Positions 34,829 to 43,199 of a stretch of DNA of 64,000 bases are shown here, one piece after another. Source of the stretch: Clostridia bacterium (lineage in GTDB: Bacteria; Bacillota; Clostridia; Oscillospirales; CAG-272); the NCBI GenBank assembly GCA_017501545.1, contig JAFVWS010000001.1, positions 1 to 64,000 of the forward strand. The letters run 5' to 3'. The position numbers and the translations under genes were made by a program. The notes below the pieces were generated by a model. The model was given only the letters and a program-made list of their open reading frames with translations, ran no database searches and had not been told where the DNA came from. Numbering within the stretch: position 1 is the first letter of the stretch; the number at the start of each line of letters is the position of its first letter.

Positions 34829-35557
34829 TCAATATTCAGTCGGCATAATAATCATTGGCGTAAAGCTCAAAAAGTCAGAAGAAATTAGCGTAAAGTCAAT
34901 TCCTTTATACTGGAAAGTGCGAGGTACGTTGTATGTGCCGTGAATATGTCCAAAGTAACAATTCGTTATTTCGTATTGAGTAAGTATTTCTACAAGCTCA
35001 TCGCACACAAATGACTTAAAAACAGGTGGAAAATGAAAAAACACAAGTATTTTTTCATTATCTTCACGAAGCTTAATTGCTTCCTCAAGGCTCATTTTTA
35101 AGCGTTGTGCCTCTCGCGCGACAATTTTTTGATATTCTGGCTCGTTAGTGGTTGAATTCTGCAAGCTTTCATCAACATACCAGCCACGTGTACCACAAAC
35201 AATATAGTCTTCAACTTTATATGCATTGTTGTATAAGAAGTCAATTGTTTCAAAGCCGTTTTCCTTTGTGAAAGCACGGTTTTTTGACATTGTACCCCAC
35301 CAATAATCGTGGTTACCTTTGCCTAATAGCTTTTTTCCAGGCAGAGAATCAATGAATTTGAAGTCGTTATATGCCTCGTTATAGTCAATAGCCCAAGAAA
35401 TATCACCGGGGACAATAACTGTGTCATCCTCATTTACAATTGCGCACCAGTTTTTCCTTATCTTTTCCATATGGTCAGTCCAACGAGAACCAAAAATGCC
35501 CATAGGCTTATTAGTAGTAGTTGAAAGATGTAGATCGGCCATTACGTAAAGCGACAT
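34829..35557 (-). CDS. Metallophosphoesterase
   Basis: A 242-residue calcineurin-like phosphoesterase, with two-metal site motifs in order: MADLHLS, GDISWAID, GKGNHDYWWG, FHFPP and FGHIHG. Such enzymes hydrolyse phosphodiesters or phosphomonoesters; the substrate is not readable. It is the last gene of the lepB run, 14 bases after the dipeptidase gene. No clear terminator follows in the A/T-rich gap before the tig promoter. Confidence 0.92.
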   Translation of the reverse strand: MSLYVMADLHLSTTTNKPMGIFGSRWTDHMEKIRKNWCAIVNEDDTVIVPGDISWAIDYNEAYNDFKFIDSLPGKKLLGKGNHDYWWGTMSKNRAFTKENGFETIDFLYNNAYKVEDYIVCGTRGWYVDESLQNSTTNEPEYQKIVAREAQRLKMSLEEAIKLREDNEKILVFFHFPPVFKSFVCDELVEILTQYEITNCYFGHIHGTYNVPRTFQYKGIDFTLISSDFLSFTPMIIMPTEY

Positions 35558-35571
35558 ATAAAGCTCCTTTC

Positions 35572-36465
35572 TTATAAATTTACATTGAAAAAATTATATG
35601 CGTTATCAAAAAATATTTTATTTGCAATTCTTGCACCAAGCTCCCTTTTAAGCGCAAGGAAAAGCTTTTCCAAATCTCTTATATCATTAATTCCAGTGGG
35701 GAGAGATGATACGCCATCGAAATCACACCCTAAGGAAATTGCATCTTCACCACCGAGAGAAAGATAGTGATAAACATGCTTTATTATTTCGTTAATTGTA
35801 GCCTTTTCCTTTGAAATATGCTCGCTTGCCAAGGAAATACCAACTAAGCCACCTAACTTAATGATTTCAAGAAAAGTTTCATTTGTAAGATTTCTTTTGT
35901 GGTTACATATCTCAAATGAATTTGAGTGGCTAGCAATTATAGGCTTTTTTAGCTCATTTGCAATGCATAATGCATCATATGAGCCCTCAAGCGATGAGTG
36001 TGAAATGTCGGGAATAATACCAAGCTCAAATGAGCGAAAGAGGGTAGCTTTCCCAAAGTCGCTAAGACCAAAATTAGTGTCCCAAGCGCCACCAATTATG
36101 CTTTTTCCTTGCCAGTTAAGCGTAAGCAAGCGCACTCCGTCTTGATAAAGGCGATCAAGCCTTGATAAATCGTTGCATAAGATGCGTGCATCCTCAACAG
36201 CTAAGAGAAAAGCGCTTTTTTTAAAAATATCATTCTTTAAAAATGATATTTCTTGTTGTTTAGCATAGCTAAGCACCCTTTTATAATTTAAAAAAGCCTC
36301 TTCGTCGGAAAGAGAAGAATCACTCCAAATTGCCATACACTGAATGTATGGTGAAAAAGCTTTTGATTTATTTAAGGAAATATGTAGTGAGTTTTCCTTA
36401 AATGATTCATTTTTGTAGTATAGCTTAAGTAATGTATCGCAGTGTAAATCGAATAATCTTATCAT
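35572..36465 (-). CDS. Membrane dipeptidase (peptidase M19)
   Basis: A 297-residue zinc dipeptidase of the M19 (renal dipeptidase) family. The metal-binding HCDTL is near residue 8, and VEDAR, IIASHSNSFEIC with HKRNLT, and the LGCDFDGV segment follow. It has no signal peptide, so it is probably cytoplasmic, as for most bacterial members. Length is slightly short but all core motifs are present. The start is one base before the end of yraN, so the two are tightly packed. Confidence 0.9.
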   Translation of the reverse strand: MIRLFDLHCDTLLKLYYKNESFKENSLHISLNKSKAFSPYIQCMAIWSDSSLSDEEAFLNYKRVLSYAKQQEISFLKNDIFKKSAFLLAVEDARILCNDLSRLDRLYQDGVRLLTLNWQGKSIIGGAWDTNFGLSDFGKATLFRSFELGIIPDISHSSLEGSYDALCIANELKKPIIASHSNSFEICNHKRNLTNETFLEIIKLGGLVGISLASEHISKEKATINEIIKHVYHYLSLGGEDAISLGCDFDGVSSLPTGINDIRDLEKLFLALKRELGARIANKIFFDNAYNFFNVNL

Positions 36466-36858
36466 TTACCTCGTTACTGCGTTTTCAATATAATTGAAGT
36501 CGCATACCTTTAATTTTTTCTCAGTAGCCACATAAACCTCGCAAACGTCAATTCTTGGCGTTTTATTCTTTAGCTTAGGTGGTAGAGTCTTAACAAAAGC
36601 ATATGCGAATTTAATTAAATTAGTTCTTTTATTTTGGTCAACTGCATCGGCAGGGCGATGAATGTTATTTTTATCGACGCTTCTTGTCTTAACCTCGACA
36701 AAAATGATAAATTCCTTATTGTAGGCAATAATATCGGCTTCCAAATGACCAAAAGTGCTGTTGCGTGCAAGAATTTTACATTTTTTAGACTTTTTAATAT
36801 ATTTCTCGCACCAGCTTTCGCCGAAATCGCCAATTTGCTTCTTTGTATAACTAATCAT
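36466..36858 (-). CDS. yraN: UPF0102 endonuclease-fold protein YraN
   Basis: A 130-residue protein of the YraN/UPF0102 family, a restriction-endonuclease-like fold. Motifs GDFGESWCEKYIKK, EADIIAYN and IIFVEVKTRS (the Asp and Glu-x-Lys catalytic pattern) are seen. Its role is not established, but it is almost always beside rnhB, as here, which suggests DNA repair or replication. The start overlaps the end of rnhB by 8 bases. The protein has three or more Cys and is strongly basic. Confidence 0.92.
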   Translation of the reverse strand: MISYTKKQIGDFGESWCEKYIKKSKKCKILARNSTFGHLEADIIAYNKEFIIFVEVKTRSVDKNNIHRPADAVDQNKRTNLIKFAYAFVKTLPPKLKNKTPRIDVCEVYVATEKKLKVCDFNYIENAVTR

Positions 36859-37456
36859 TCTTAAAAAGCTTAACTAAAAAGCTTGGGCGATGTATTGGAG
36901 TAACTCCGTACGCTTTGATTGCATCAGTATGTAGCTTAGTGCCGTAGCCCTTATGCTTGGCAAAGCCATATTCAGGATATTCCTTGTCATATTCGTAGCA
37001 TAAACGGTCACGAGTAACCTTTGCAAGAATAGATGCCGCGGCTATTGACTGCGAAATTGCATCACCATGAACAACTGTTTTTGTTGGTACAGTAAATCCA
37101 CGCGAGGTGTTTCCATCAATTAAAGCAACGTCAGGCTTTGTTTTCAAGCCGTCAATTGCACGCTTCATTGCAAGCATAGCAGCATTAAGAATGTTAATTT
37201 CCTCAATTTCCTCAACTGATGCCGAGGCAATAGAGTAGTCAAGTGCGTTTTCAATTATAACGTCGTAGATTTTTTCTCTTTTTTTCTCTGTAAGCTTTTT
37301 TGAGTCGTCAAGACCTTCAATTATAAGTCCCTCAGGTAAAACGCAGGCAGCAGCAACAACAGGGCCAGCAAGTGGTCCACGGCCTGCCTCGTCAACACCA
37401 CAAATCACCTTTGTATTCTCGTCAAGAAAGGATAAATCAAAAGAGTAATCTAACAT
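36851..37456 (-). CDS. rnhB: Ribonuclease HII
   Basis: RNase HII cuts RNA in RNA-DNA hybrids and removes single ribonucleotides from DNA. The catalytic GVDEAGRGPLAGPVVAAA motif is at about residues 20-37, followed by DDSKKLTEKKRE, LIDGN and AAASILAKVTRD. Length 201 residues is normal. It sits between rbgA and yraN in the conserved lepB-rbgA-rnhB-yraN order. Confidence 0.97.
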   Translation of the reverse strand: MLDYSFDLSFLDENTKVICGVDEAGRGPLAGPVVAAACVLPEGLIIEGLDDSKKLTEKKREKIYDVIIENALDYSIASASVEEIEEINILNAAMLAMKRAIDGLKTKPDVALIDGNTSRGFTVPTKTVVHGDAISQSIAAASILAKVTRDRLCYEYDKEYPEYGFAKHKGYGTKLHTDAIKAYGVTPIHRPSFLVKLFKND

Positions 37457-37467
37457 ATAATCTCCTA

Positions 37468-38334
37468 TTAGTTTTCTGGCGCTTCAAGTGAAATTGCGCC
37501 AATTTTTGCACTTCTAAATTCTTCAAGCAAGGTTGCCGCAGTTCTTTCTGTATTAATTTCACCACCGGAAATTAAAAATCCTCGCTTTTTACCAACAAGC
37601 TCAAACACCTCATAGTCAGTTTCACAAGATAATAGCTCGTCCTCTTTAATTTTATATCGTGCCATAAACTGTGCACGCGCAAGATTTTTAAGACGTGAGC
37701 AAAGAACCATAGCAATATATTCTGTGTCTAAAATTGCGTCCTTGATAGCACCTGTGATTGCTAAGTTTTCACCAACAGCCTTTTCCTCAAATTTTGGCCA
37801 GAGAACACCGGGCATATCCATAAGGTCAAAGCCAATATTTGTAGGAATCCATTGCTTGTTTAAGGTAACGCCAGGACGGTTTTCAACCTTTGCCTTTTTA
37901 GAGCCACAGATTTTATTAATAAGGGAAGATTTTCCAACGTTTGGAATTCCAACAAACATAGCGCGAAGCTTTTTGTTCATACCCTTATTTTCATATTTTT
38001 CAATTTTGTCAGCTAATATCTTTTTTACAGCACCTGAAATTAGGGAAAGCCCTTCGCCCGTAATGCAGTCAACGCTTATAGCATATTTACCATTTCTTTT
38101 GTAGTAGTCAATCCAACTCTGTGTAATGGATTTATCTGCTAAAGATGACTTGTTTAAAATGGTTAGAGAAGGCTTATCGCCAATAAGCTTAGCAATTTCA
38201 GGATTTTTAGAGCTGTATGGAATTCTTGCGTCAAGAATTTCAATAATTATATCAACCTCTTTTAAGTTTTCTGAAATCAAACGGCGCGTTTTCGCCATAT
38301 GACCAGGAAACCATTGTATAACCTCTGATTGCAT
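37468..38334 (-). CDS. rbgA: Ribosome biogenesis GTPase RbgA (YlqF)
   Basis: RbgA is a circularly permuted GTPase for late 50S assembly. The N-terminus IQWFPGHMAKTRR is diagnostic. The G motifs occur in permuted order: LNKSSLAD (G4) first, then GIPNVGKSSLINK (G1) at about residue 127 and DMPGVLWPK (G3). At 288 residues it is full length. It lies 8 bases after lepB. Confidence 0.97.
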   Translation of the reverse strand: MQSEVIQWFPGHMAKTRRLISENLKEVDIIIEILDARIPYSSKNPEIAKLIGDKPSLTILNKSSLADKSITQSWIDYYKRNGKYAISVDCITGEGLSLISGAVKKILADKIEKYENKGMNKKLRAMFVGIPNVGKSSLINKICGSKKAKVENRPGVTLNKQWIPTNIGFDLMDMPGVLWPKFEEKAVGENLAITGAIKDAILDTEYIAMVLCSRLKNLARAQFMARYKIKEDELLSCETDYEVFELVGKKRGFLISGGEINTERTAATLLEEFRSAKIGAISLEAPEN

Positions 38335-38342
38335 AATAATTT

Positions 38343-39002
38343 CTAATTTAGAATACCCATTTTGCTAAGTGGAGTAAGTCTAAATATTGCCTTTCCAAGT
38401 ACGTATTTTTTAGGTACACAGCCAACGTCATTTGTACGGCTGTCACCAGAGTGATAGCGGTTGTCACCCATTAAAAATAGGCAACCCTCATCAACTGTTC
38501 TTTCATACACCTTATTTTCATAGTCATAGTATGGGCTTGCATTCTCAAGTGGCTTGCCGTCCTCGTCGTAACCCAAAGAAGCTTCATAGTATTTTAGGTC
38601 ACCAACGTAAATGGCAGATTCGTTTTCAATTAATTCACCATCTACATAAACGCATGCAGGCTTGTTGTTACCCTCAAAAAACTGAATTCTAACGGTTTGC
38701 CCCTCAGTTGCGATAACTCTTTTTACAAGTGGCTTATCGTAGTATGTTCCTTCGAAATTACCATGGACAACAACAATGTCGCCCTCTTTGGGCTCATATG
38801 ATAAAAATAGGTCAGATATAACAATATATTCACCGTGGTGAAGGGTAGGCTCCATTGATTCGCCATTAACTACTGTAAGTCTGCAAACAAATAAAGAAAT
38901 AATTACAACAGCAATTAACGCAAAAACAATCGGCTCAAAAATATCAAAAAAGCCCTTAGCAATTTTATTAGGCTTTATTTCTTCTGTATAGCTTTCGTTC
39001 AT
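38343..39002 (-). CDS. lepB: Signal peptidase I
   Basis: LepB removes signal peptides from exported proteins at the outer face of the membrane. The 219-residue protein has one N-terminal membrane helix (about residues 27-48), the catalytic serine in VNGESMEPTLHHGEY, and the catalytic lysine in PLVKRVIATEGQ. FLMGDNRYHSGDSR is the conserved box E. It heads the minus-strand run lepB-rbgA-rnhB-yraN-dipeptidase-phosphoesterase. The start follows AGAAAGG. Confidence 0.96.
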   Translation of the reverse strand: MNESYTEEIKPNKIAKGFFDIFEPIVFALIAVVIISLFVCRLTVVNGESMEPTLHHGEYIVISDLFLSYEPKEGDIVVVHGNFEGTYYDKPLVKRVIATEGQTVRIQFFEGNNKPACVYVDGELIENESAIYVGDLKYYEASLGYDEDGKPLENASPYYDYENKVYERTVDEGCLFLMGDNRYHSGDSRTNDVGCVPKKYVLGKAIFRLTPLSKMGILN

Positions 39003-39034
39003 AAATTTGCCTTTCTAAGTTGAATTCTTGTATT

Positions 39035-39063
39035 ATTTTACCACAAAATAACTAAAATAACAA
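39035..39063 (-). promoter_or_regulatory. Promoter of the lepB run
   Basis: On the minus strand TTGTTA (39063-39058), 17 bases, TAAAAT (39040-39035). Confidence 0.5.
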
Positions 39064-39079
39064 TAGTTTTTAAATTTTA

Positions 39080-39108
39080 TTGTTTTTATTGTTTGCTTAT
39101 GATAAAAT
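39080..39108 (+). promoter_or_regulatory. Possible promoter of lipoprotein gene
   Basis: TTGTTT (39080-39085), 17 bases, TAAAAT (39103-39108). Divergent from the lepB promoter. Confidence 0.45.
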
Positions 39109-39148
39109 AAGCGTAAGATTAACTTTAAAATATGGGAGCAGTAAAAAT

Positions 39149-40522
39149 ATGAGTAACCACAATAAAGTAAAAGCGATTCTTTTAAGCACAGTAATAGCTA
39201 TATCATTACTTATATCTGCGTGTCTTGCTGGATGCTCTACGCCAAAAGATACAAGCGCGACAAATACTCAAACTCAAGACACACAAACTGATTCTTCAAA
39301 TACAGAAAAACCACCAGTTGAAAGTGACACCAACACTGATAAGCCTGCTGACAGCGAAGCCGATACCAATACTGACACAAGCACACCAGTGACTCCAGAT
39401 GTGCCAGTAGAGCCAGAAAATACAACCTTTGAGGAATTTATGGCAGAGCATATCACAATCGCAAATCAGTTTGCGCTTGACCAAATAGAACAAATTTCGT
39501 ATAGTGATAAAGCATTGTCAACATCTTATTCTTTCGTTGCAAACGAAAACAACCTTGAAAAGATTATAGTTGCGCAAGTTGTTGCCGGAGAAGGAGAGAC
39601 AAGAGAGCTTAAAATTGCAGAAATCTCATTTGCAGGTGGGGCGGACTTTGACGATATCATTGATGGTGAAGTTGAATTTGTTCCTGTAATTACAAGCGAA
39701 ACAGCACTTGCCTTTGATGCAAAAGAAGAATTTCTCAAGGGCGATTCTTCAACCATCGAAGATCAAATCGCAGAAGAAATCAACGAAACCCTTGGCGACA
39801 ATGCAATTCAGCACGAAGAATACAAACCAGAAACATTTACCCCAGAAACAGTGGAAGAACTTGCCCAGATGTATCCTGAAAAGGTCAACAAAACACTTAC
39901 TGACCGCTTCCTTGCAGCGGTATTGAAAAAAGATAGATTTACAAGTCTTGATGCCGCTTTAGTGCATAATGCAAAGTGGATTATGAAAGGTGACAAGGAT
40001 ATTACTGATGTAGACATTGTATTCCATTATGGAGATGAAAATGGAAAGGGAGTTTATGCAATAAATCTTAAATTTTCTTCTCCTCTTACTATTGAGAATG
40101 TGTTAACTAATGATAAGAACCTTCAATCCATTACAACAACAAGAACGCAAAAATTCTTCTTTGATTACAACCCATCAATCCAAGGCACACGAGATGAGCT
40201 TATGAATGCAATCTTTAAGGCAAACGGCATGAGCGAAACCTGCCCAGAAGGCGCGGTAAGATTGATTAAAATTGCAGATTCGGCATCAATAGATACGGAG
40301 ATGGGATACAGAACTAGAAAAGTTGACGTTGTTGAAATAGGCGAAAATAAAATTCAAAAATTTACGGTATGTATTAAAGATGAAAACAACAATGCTACAG
40401 ATGTTCAGTTGATTAACAATTTAAATAAAGGTTTATATAGAATGCCTGAAAATATTTCTATTGATATTTCAGGAATTAAAGTTGAATATGTTGCCATAGC
40501 GGTTGAAGATGCTAATGGATGA
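39149..40522 (+). CDS. Large lipoprotein with Thr/Asp linker, unknown function
   Basis: A 457-residue predicted lipoprotein. The signal peptide runs from MSNHNKVK through a hydrophobic core to the lipobox LAGC at residues ~26-29; an ISAC just before could also serve. A low-complexity linker rich in Asp, Thr, Asn and Pro follows for about 65 residues, then ~370 residues of folded sequence without a family I recognise. The start at 39149 is set by GGGAGCA; an upstream in-frame start would put charged residues before the signal peptide. The linker suggests the domain stands off the membrane surface. No convincing terminator is seen downstream. Confidence 0.8.
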   Translation: MSNHNKVKAILLSTVIAISLLISACLAGCSTPKDTSATNTQTQDTQTDSSNTEKPPVESDTNTDKPADSEADTNTDTSTPVTPDVPVEPENTTFEEFMAEHITIANQFALDQIEQISYSDKALSTSYSFVANENNLEKIIVAQVVAGEGETRELKIAEISFAGGADFDDIIDGEVEFVPVITSETALAFDAKEEFLKGDSSTIEDQIAEEINETLGDNAIQHEEYKPETFTPETVEELAQMYPEKVNKTLTDRFLAAVLKKDRFTSLDAALVHNAKWIMKGDKDITDVDIVFHYGDENGKGVYAINLKFSSPLTIENVLTNDKNLQSITTTRTQKFFFDYNPSIQGTRDELMNAIFKANGMSETCPEGAVRLIKIADSASIDTEMGYRTRKVDVVEIGENKIQKFTVCIKDENNNATDVQLINNLNKGLYRMPENISIDISGIKVEYVAIAVEDANG

Positions 40523-40607
40523 CAATGATTTTACTCACTAAGATAAGTGGCTTTCGTGCATCTTAACACACATTTCTAAAAACTTCTAAATTTTTTCCAA
40601 AAAAGTA

Positions 40608-40636
40608 TTGATTTTCAAAAAATCATATGATATAAT
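40608..40636 (+). promoter_or_regulatory. Promoter of rplS
   Basis: TTGATT (40608-40613), 17 bases, TATAAT (40631-40636). It leaves a leader of about 78 bases. Confidence 0.85.
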
Positions 40637-40644
40637 GTCAAGCG

Positions 40645-40712
40645 TATGTGTATGCATACATAAAAAAAGGATGGTCCGCTGCGACGCTCTGCATGAACAT
40701 CCTAAGTAATGG
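40645..40712 (+). ncRNA. Possible L19 mRNA leader
   Basis: The leader between promoter and rplS contains a closed stem AGGATG (40668-40673) / CATCCT (40698-40703) enclosing a C/G-rich internal part, and a small palindrome TGTATGCATACA upstream. A structured L19 leader is known in Firmicutes and this is the right place. I could not match individual conserved positions. Confidence 0.45.
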
Positions 40713-40721
40713 AGGCTTATT

Positions 40722-41063
40722 ATGACTAAGATCGAAGCTTTTGTAAACGAGCAATTAAAGACAGAGGTACCACAGTTCAACATTGGTGACACTGTAAAGG
40801 TACACAACCTTATCAAGGAAGGCACAAGAGAGAGAATCCAAATTTTCGAGGGTACTGTTATCGCAAAGCACAACGGTGGCATTTCTGAAACATTTACAGT
40901 AAGACGTGTTGCTTACGGCTGTGGCGTTGAAAAGACATTCCCACTTCATTCTCCAAACGTTGCTAAGGTAGAAGTAGTAAGACTTGGTAAAGTAAGAAGA
41001 GCTAAGCTTTATTACCTTCGCGACAGAGTTGGTAAGGCATCTAAGGTTAAAGAGCTTAACTAA
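40722..41063 (+). CDS. rplS: 50S ribosomal protein L19
   Basis: L19 sits at the interface of the two ribosomal subunits. The 113-residue product shows [41 protein letters not shown] and [17 protein letters not shown], all typical. Codon use is that of a highly expressed gene. The ribosome site is GGAGG. Monocistronic here, though lepB and rbgA, its frequent neighbours, lie divergently nearby beyond the lipoprotein gene. Confidence 0.98.
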   Translation: MTKIEAFVNEQLKTEVPQFNIGDTVKVHNLIKEGTRERIQIFEGTVIAKHNGGISETFTVRRVAYGCGVEKTFPLHSPNVAKVEVVRLGKVRRAKLYYLRDRVGKASKVKELN

Positions 41064-41072
41064 TTATGAAAT

Positions 41073-41105
41073 AAAAATCTCCGCTATCAAAGGCGGAGAT
41101 TTTTA
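41073..41105 (+). terminator. Terminator of rplS
   Basis: Stem AAAAATCTCCGC / GCGGAGATTTTT, 8-base loop, T-tract. Confidence 0.9.
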
Positions 41106-41108
41106 TTT

Positions 41109-41164
41109 GCCTTCCCCTTTGGTTGGAGGGGAAGGTGGCAAAATAGTTGACGGATGAGGTGTAG
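41109..41164. repeat. Probable dispersed intergenic repeat with GC-rich hairpin
   Basis: GC-rich hairpin CCTTCCCCT / AGGGGAAGG followed by TGGC and TGACGGATGAGG, in an otherwise A/T-rich gap. From memory, this motif order is a common interspersed repeat in gut Clostridia. There is no second copy in this window to prove it. Confidence 0.5.
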
Positions 41165-41191
41165 CAAAAACATTAATGCCCCAAATAGTTA

Positions 41192-41623
41192 TTATCTATG
41201 CTTATGCCTAATTCTTTTTTCTCTTTTTATTCCAAGTAAGCCACCGGCAATACAAAATACAAGCGTTGCAAGCTTCAAAAGAGAATCAATGCTTATTAAT
41301 TTTGTATCAGTAAATATGCTTACTGTAAATAAAACGAAAACAACCAAAAAACCAAAAATTAAAGCACCAAGGAGATATTTTTGTCCGTTTTTCTTTGATA
41401 AAAAGAAGCACGCGACAAAAGAAGCGACAAAAAGTGAAGAGTAGGTTGCAATATCTAAAAGTGCAGTTGGATTAGGCGTGTTATAAAGAAATAATGAAAT
41501 TAAAAGGGAAAACACAAAGAATACCCCTAAAAAAATAAGTAAAGAGAGCGCAATATTAATAGCAAATGACTTTATACTAAGTCCCTCATCCTTTTGTTTA
41601 AAGCTATTTTTAAATTTTTTCAT
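41192..41623 (-). CDS. TIGR04086 family membrane protein
   Basis: A 143-residue membrane protein with four hydrophobic helices (about residues 25-46, 55-78, 83-107 and 112-133) and basic ends. Its position right after yajC and the overall pattern match the TIGR04086 family, of unknown function and found in Firmicutes. The ATG at 41623 is preferred: GAGG lies 8 bases before it. The alternative TTG 15 bases earlier lies inside that ribosome site. The ribosome site is itself the 3' arm of the upstream terminator hairpin. Confidence 0.75.
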   Translation of the reverse strand: MKKFKNSFKQKDEGLSIKSFAINIALSLLIFLGVFFVFSLLISLFLYNTPNPTALLDIATYSSLFVASFVACFFLSKKNGQKYLLGALIFGFLVVFVLFTVSIFTDTKLISIDSLLKLATLVFCIAGGLLGIKREKRIRHKHR

Positions 41624-41626
41624 AAA

Positions 41627-41670
41627 AAAACCTCGCAAATACTTCTTAGTAAAGTATATTTACGAGGTAA
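41627..41670 (-). terminator. Terminator-like hairpin containing next gene's ribosome site
   Basis: On the minus strand CCTCGTAAATA pairs with TATTTGCGAGG (one T-G pair), followed by T residues and then the ATG at 41623. The 3' arm ends GCGAGG, the only ribosome site of the TIGR04086 gene. Confidence 0.8.
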
Positions 41671-41681
41671 TTTTATTATTC

Positions 41682-42167
41682 TTAATTATTTTCAGTTTCG
41701 TTAGCTACTGCTTCAGTTGCTTCATTTAGAGCCTCTTCAACTGGAGCCTCAACAACTGGTGCTTCCTTTGTTTTCTTAGACTTCTTAACAGCCTTAACCT
41801 TTTCAACCTTAACCTTCTTAGCACTCTCTTGTGGTTGTGGAGCAGGTGTGCCGTATTTATCAGAAGCGTGTACGTCTACTGAACGGATAGCAGTACGAAG
41901 AATTCTGATTTTTGTTCTATCCTTGCCGGTTTCAATTGTAACAGTTTCGTCCTTAATTCTAACAACCTCACCGATAATTCCACCGATTGTTGTGATTTCA
42001 TCACCGATTTGTAGATTGTTACGCATTTCGTTGGCTTCTTTTTCTTGCTTCTTTTGGTTTCTAAACATAAAGAAGAACATTACACCAACTAAAAGTACCA
42101 TAATGATAATGGTGATCCAGCTATTACCACCGAAAAGTCCAGCAGCAAATAAAGAGATATTTGTCAT
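41682..42167 (-). CDS. yajC: Preprotein translocase subunit YajC
   Basis: YajC is a single-span membrane partner of SecDF at the Sec translocon. The 161-residue protein has one helix (about residues 15-35, WITIIIMVLLVGVMFFFMF) followed by RNQKKQEKEANEMRNNL and LQIGDEITTIGGIIGEVV, the family signature. About 60 extra C-terminal residues, rich in Lys, Ala, Glu and Val, extend it beyond the usual ~100. GGAGG precedes the start. No secD or secF lies in the window. Confidence 0.93.
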   Translation of the reverse strand: MTNISLFAAGLFGGNSWITIIIMVLLVGVMFFFMFRNQKKQEKEANEMRNNLQIGDEITTIGGIIGEVVRIKDETVTIETGKDRTKIRILRTAIRSVDVHASDKYGTPAPQPQESAKKVKVEKVKAVKKSKKTKEAPVVEAPVEEALNEATEAVANETENN

Positions 42168-42197
42168 TTTTAATCCTCCATTTTTAAATTCTTACTA

Positions 42198-42226
42198 ATT
42201 ATAACCTATTTTTTCCTTTTGTGCAA
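42198..42226 (-). promoter_or_regulatory. Promoter of yajC
   Basis: On the minus strand TTGCAC (42226-42221), 17 bases, TATAAT (42203-42198). Confidence 0.8.
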
Positions 42227-42270
42227 GCCTTTATTCAAAAAAATATTGAAAATATTGTTAAAATAATATG

Positions 42271-42299
42271 TTGAAAAAGTAAATTTGTTGTGTTAGACT
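42271..42299 (+). promoter_or_regulatory. Promoter of the RluA-type gene, at the start codon
   Basis: TTGAAA (42271-42276), 17 bases, TAGACT (42294-42299). The ATG is only 6 bases after the -10 box, which predicts a leaderless transcript. Confidence 0.6.
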
Positions 42300-42305
42300 A
42301 AAAAT

Positions 42306-43199
42306 ATGAAGTATATTATTGAAAAGCAAGATGAAAATTTAAAAATAAGGGACTTTTTAAGAAAAAACAAGGTATCATCAAACCTTTTAAAGCGTCTTAA
42401 AAGGCTACCTAATGGGATTACAGTAAATCAAGAGCATCAAAATGTTACTTACGTTTTAAAGGAGAAGGACGTGTTAGAGCTTAACATTGACGATTTTGAT
42501 GATGACGAAAATGAATTTCTTGTGCCAACTGATATTCCAATTGAAATTATATTTGAAAATGACGATATAACAGTAGTGAATAAGCCAAGCAATATGCCAA
42601 CGCACGAATCATTAAATAATCGTGGCAATTCGCTTGCAAACGCGCTTAAATATCGTTATCGCGACAAGGCATATGTATTCAGGGCAACTAATAGGCTTGA
42701 CAAGGACACAAGTGGCGTTGTAATTACTGCAAATAATAGGTTTTATGCCTCATTGCTCTCAAACAAAATTAAAAATAATGAGGTTGAAAAAGCATATTTA
42801 GCTGTTGTTAGTGGAAAGCTTGATGGCAACGGTGTTATTAATGCCCCTATAGATAGAGTTGGTAAAAGCATTATCAAAAGAACTGTCAGAGAAGACGGCG
42901 AAGAGGCAATAACTCATTATAAATCGCTAATTTCCACAAGCGAGGCAAGCTTAGTCCTTTTAACCCCTAAAACAGGTAGGACTCATCAACTAAGAGTTCA
43001 CTTATCATACATAAATCATCCGATAATTGGTGACTACTTGTATGGAAACGAAAGTGCGTTTATTAGTAGGCAAGCATTACACTGCTATAAAATGGACGTA
43101 AAGGACGTTGGATGCTTTAAAGCATCACTATTTCCAGATATGATATCACTAATTAATCATTATTTTGGTGAAATATCATTAGATAAATATTTAGATTAA
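42306..43199 (+). CDS. RluA-family 23S/tRNA pseudouridine synthase
   Basis: A 297-residue pseudouridine synthase. An S4-like RNA-binding domain spans the first ~75 residues. The catalytic domain has the active-site aspartate in NRLDKDTSGVVI and later KTGRTHQLRVHLSYI and PIIGDYLYG. The RNA target (23S rRNA or tRNA position) cannot be assigned within the RluA/C/D group. There is no ribosome site before the ATG and the promoter abuts it. A terminator follows directly. Confidence 0.92.
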   Translation: MKYIIEKQDENLKIRDFLRKNKVSSNLLKRLKRLPNGITVNQEHQNVTYVLKEKDVLELNIDDFDDDENEFLVPTDIPIEIIFENDDITVVNKPSNMPTHESLNNRGNSLANALKYRYRDKAYVFRATNRLDKDTSGVVITANNRFYASLLSNKIKNNEVEKAYLAVVSGKLDGNGVINAPIDRVGKSIIKRTVREDGEEAITHYKSLISTSEASLVLLTPKTGRTHQLRVHLSYINHPIIGDYLYGNESAFISRQALHCYKMDVKDVGCFKASLFPDMISLINHYFGEISLDKYLD

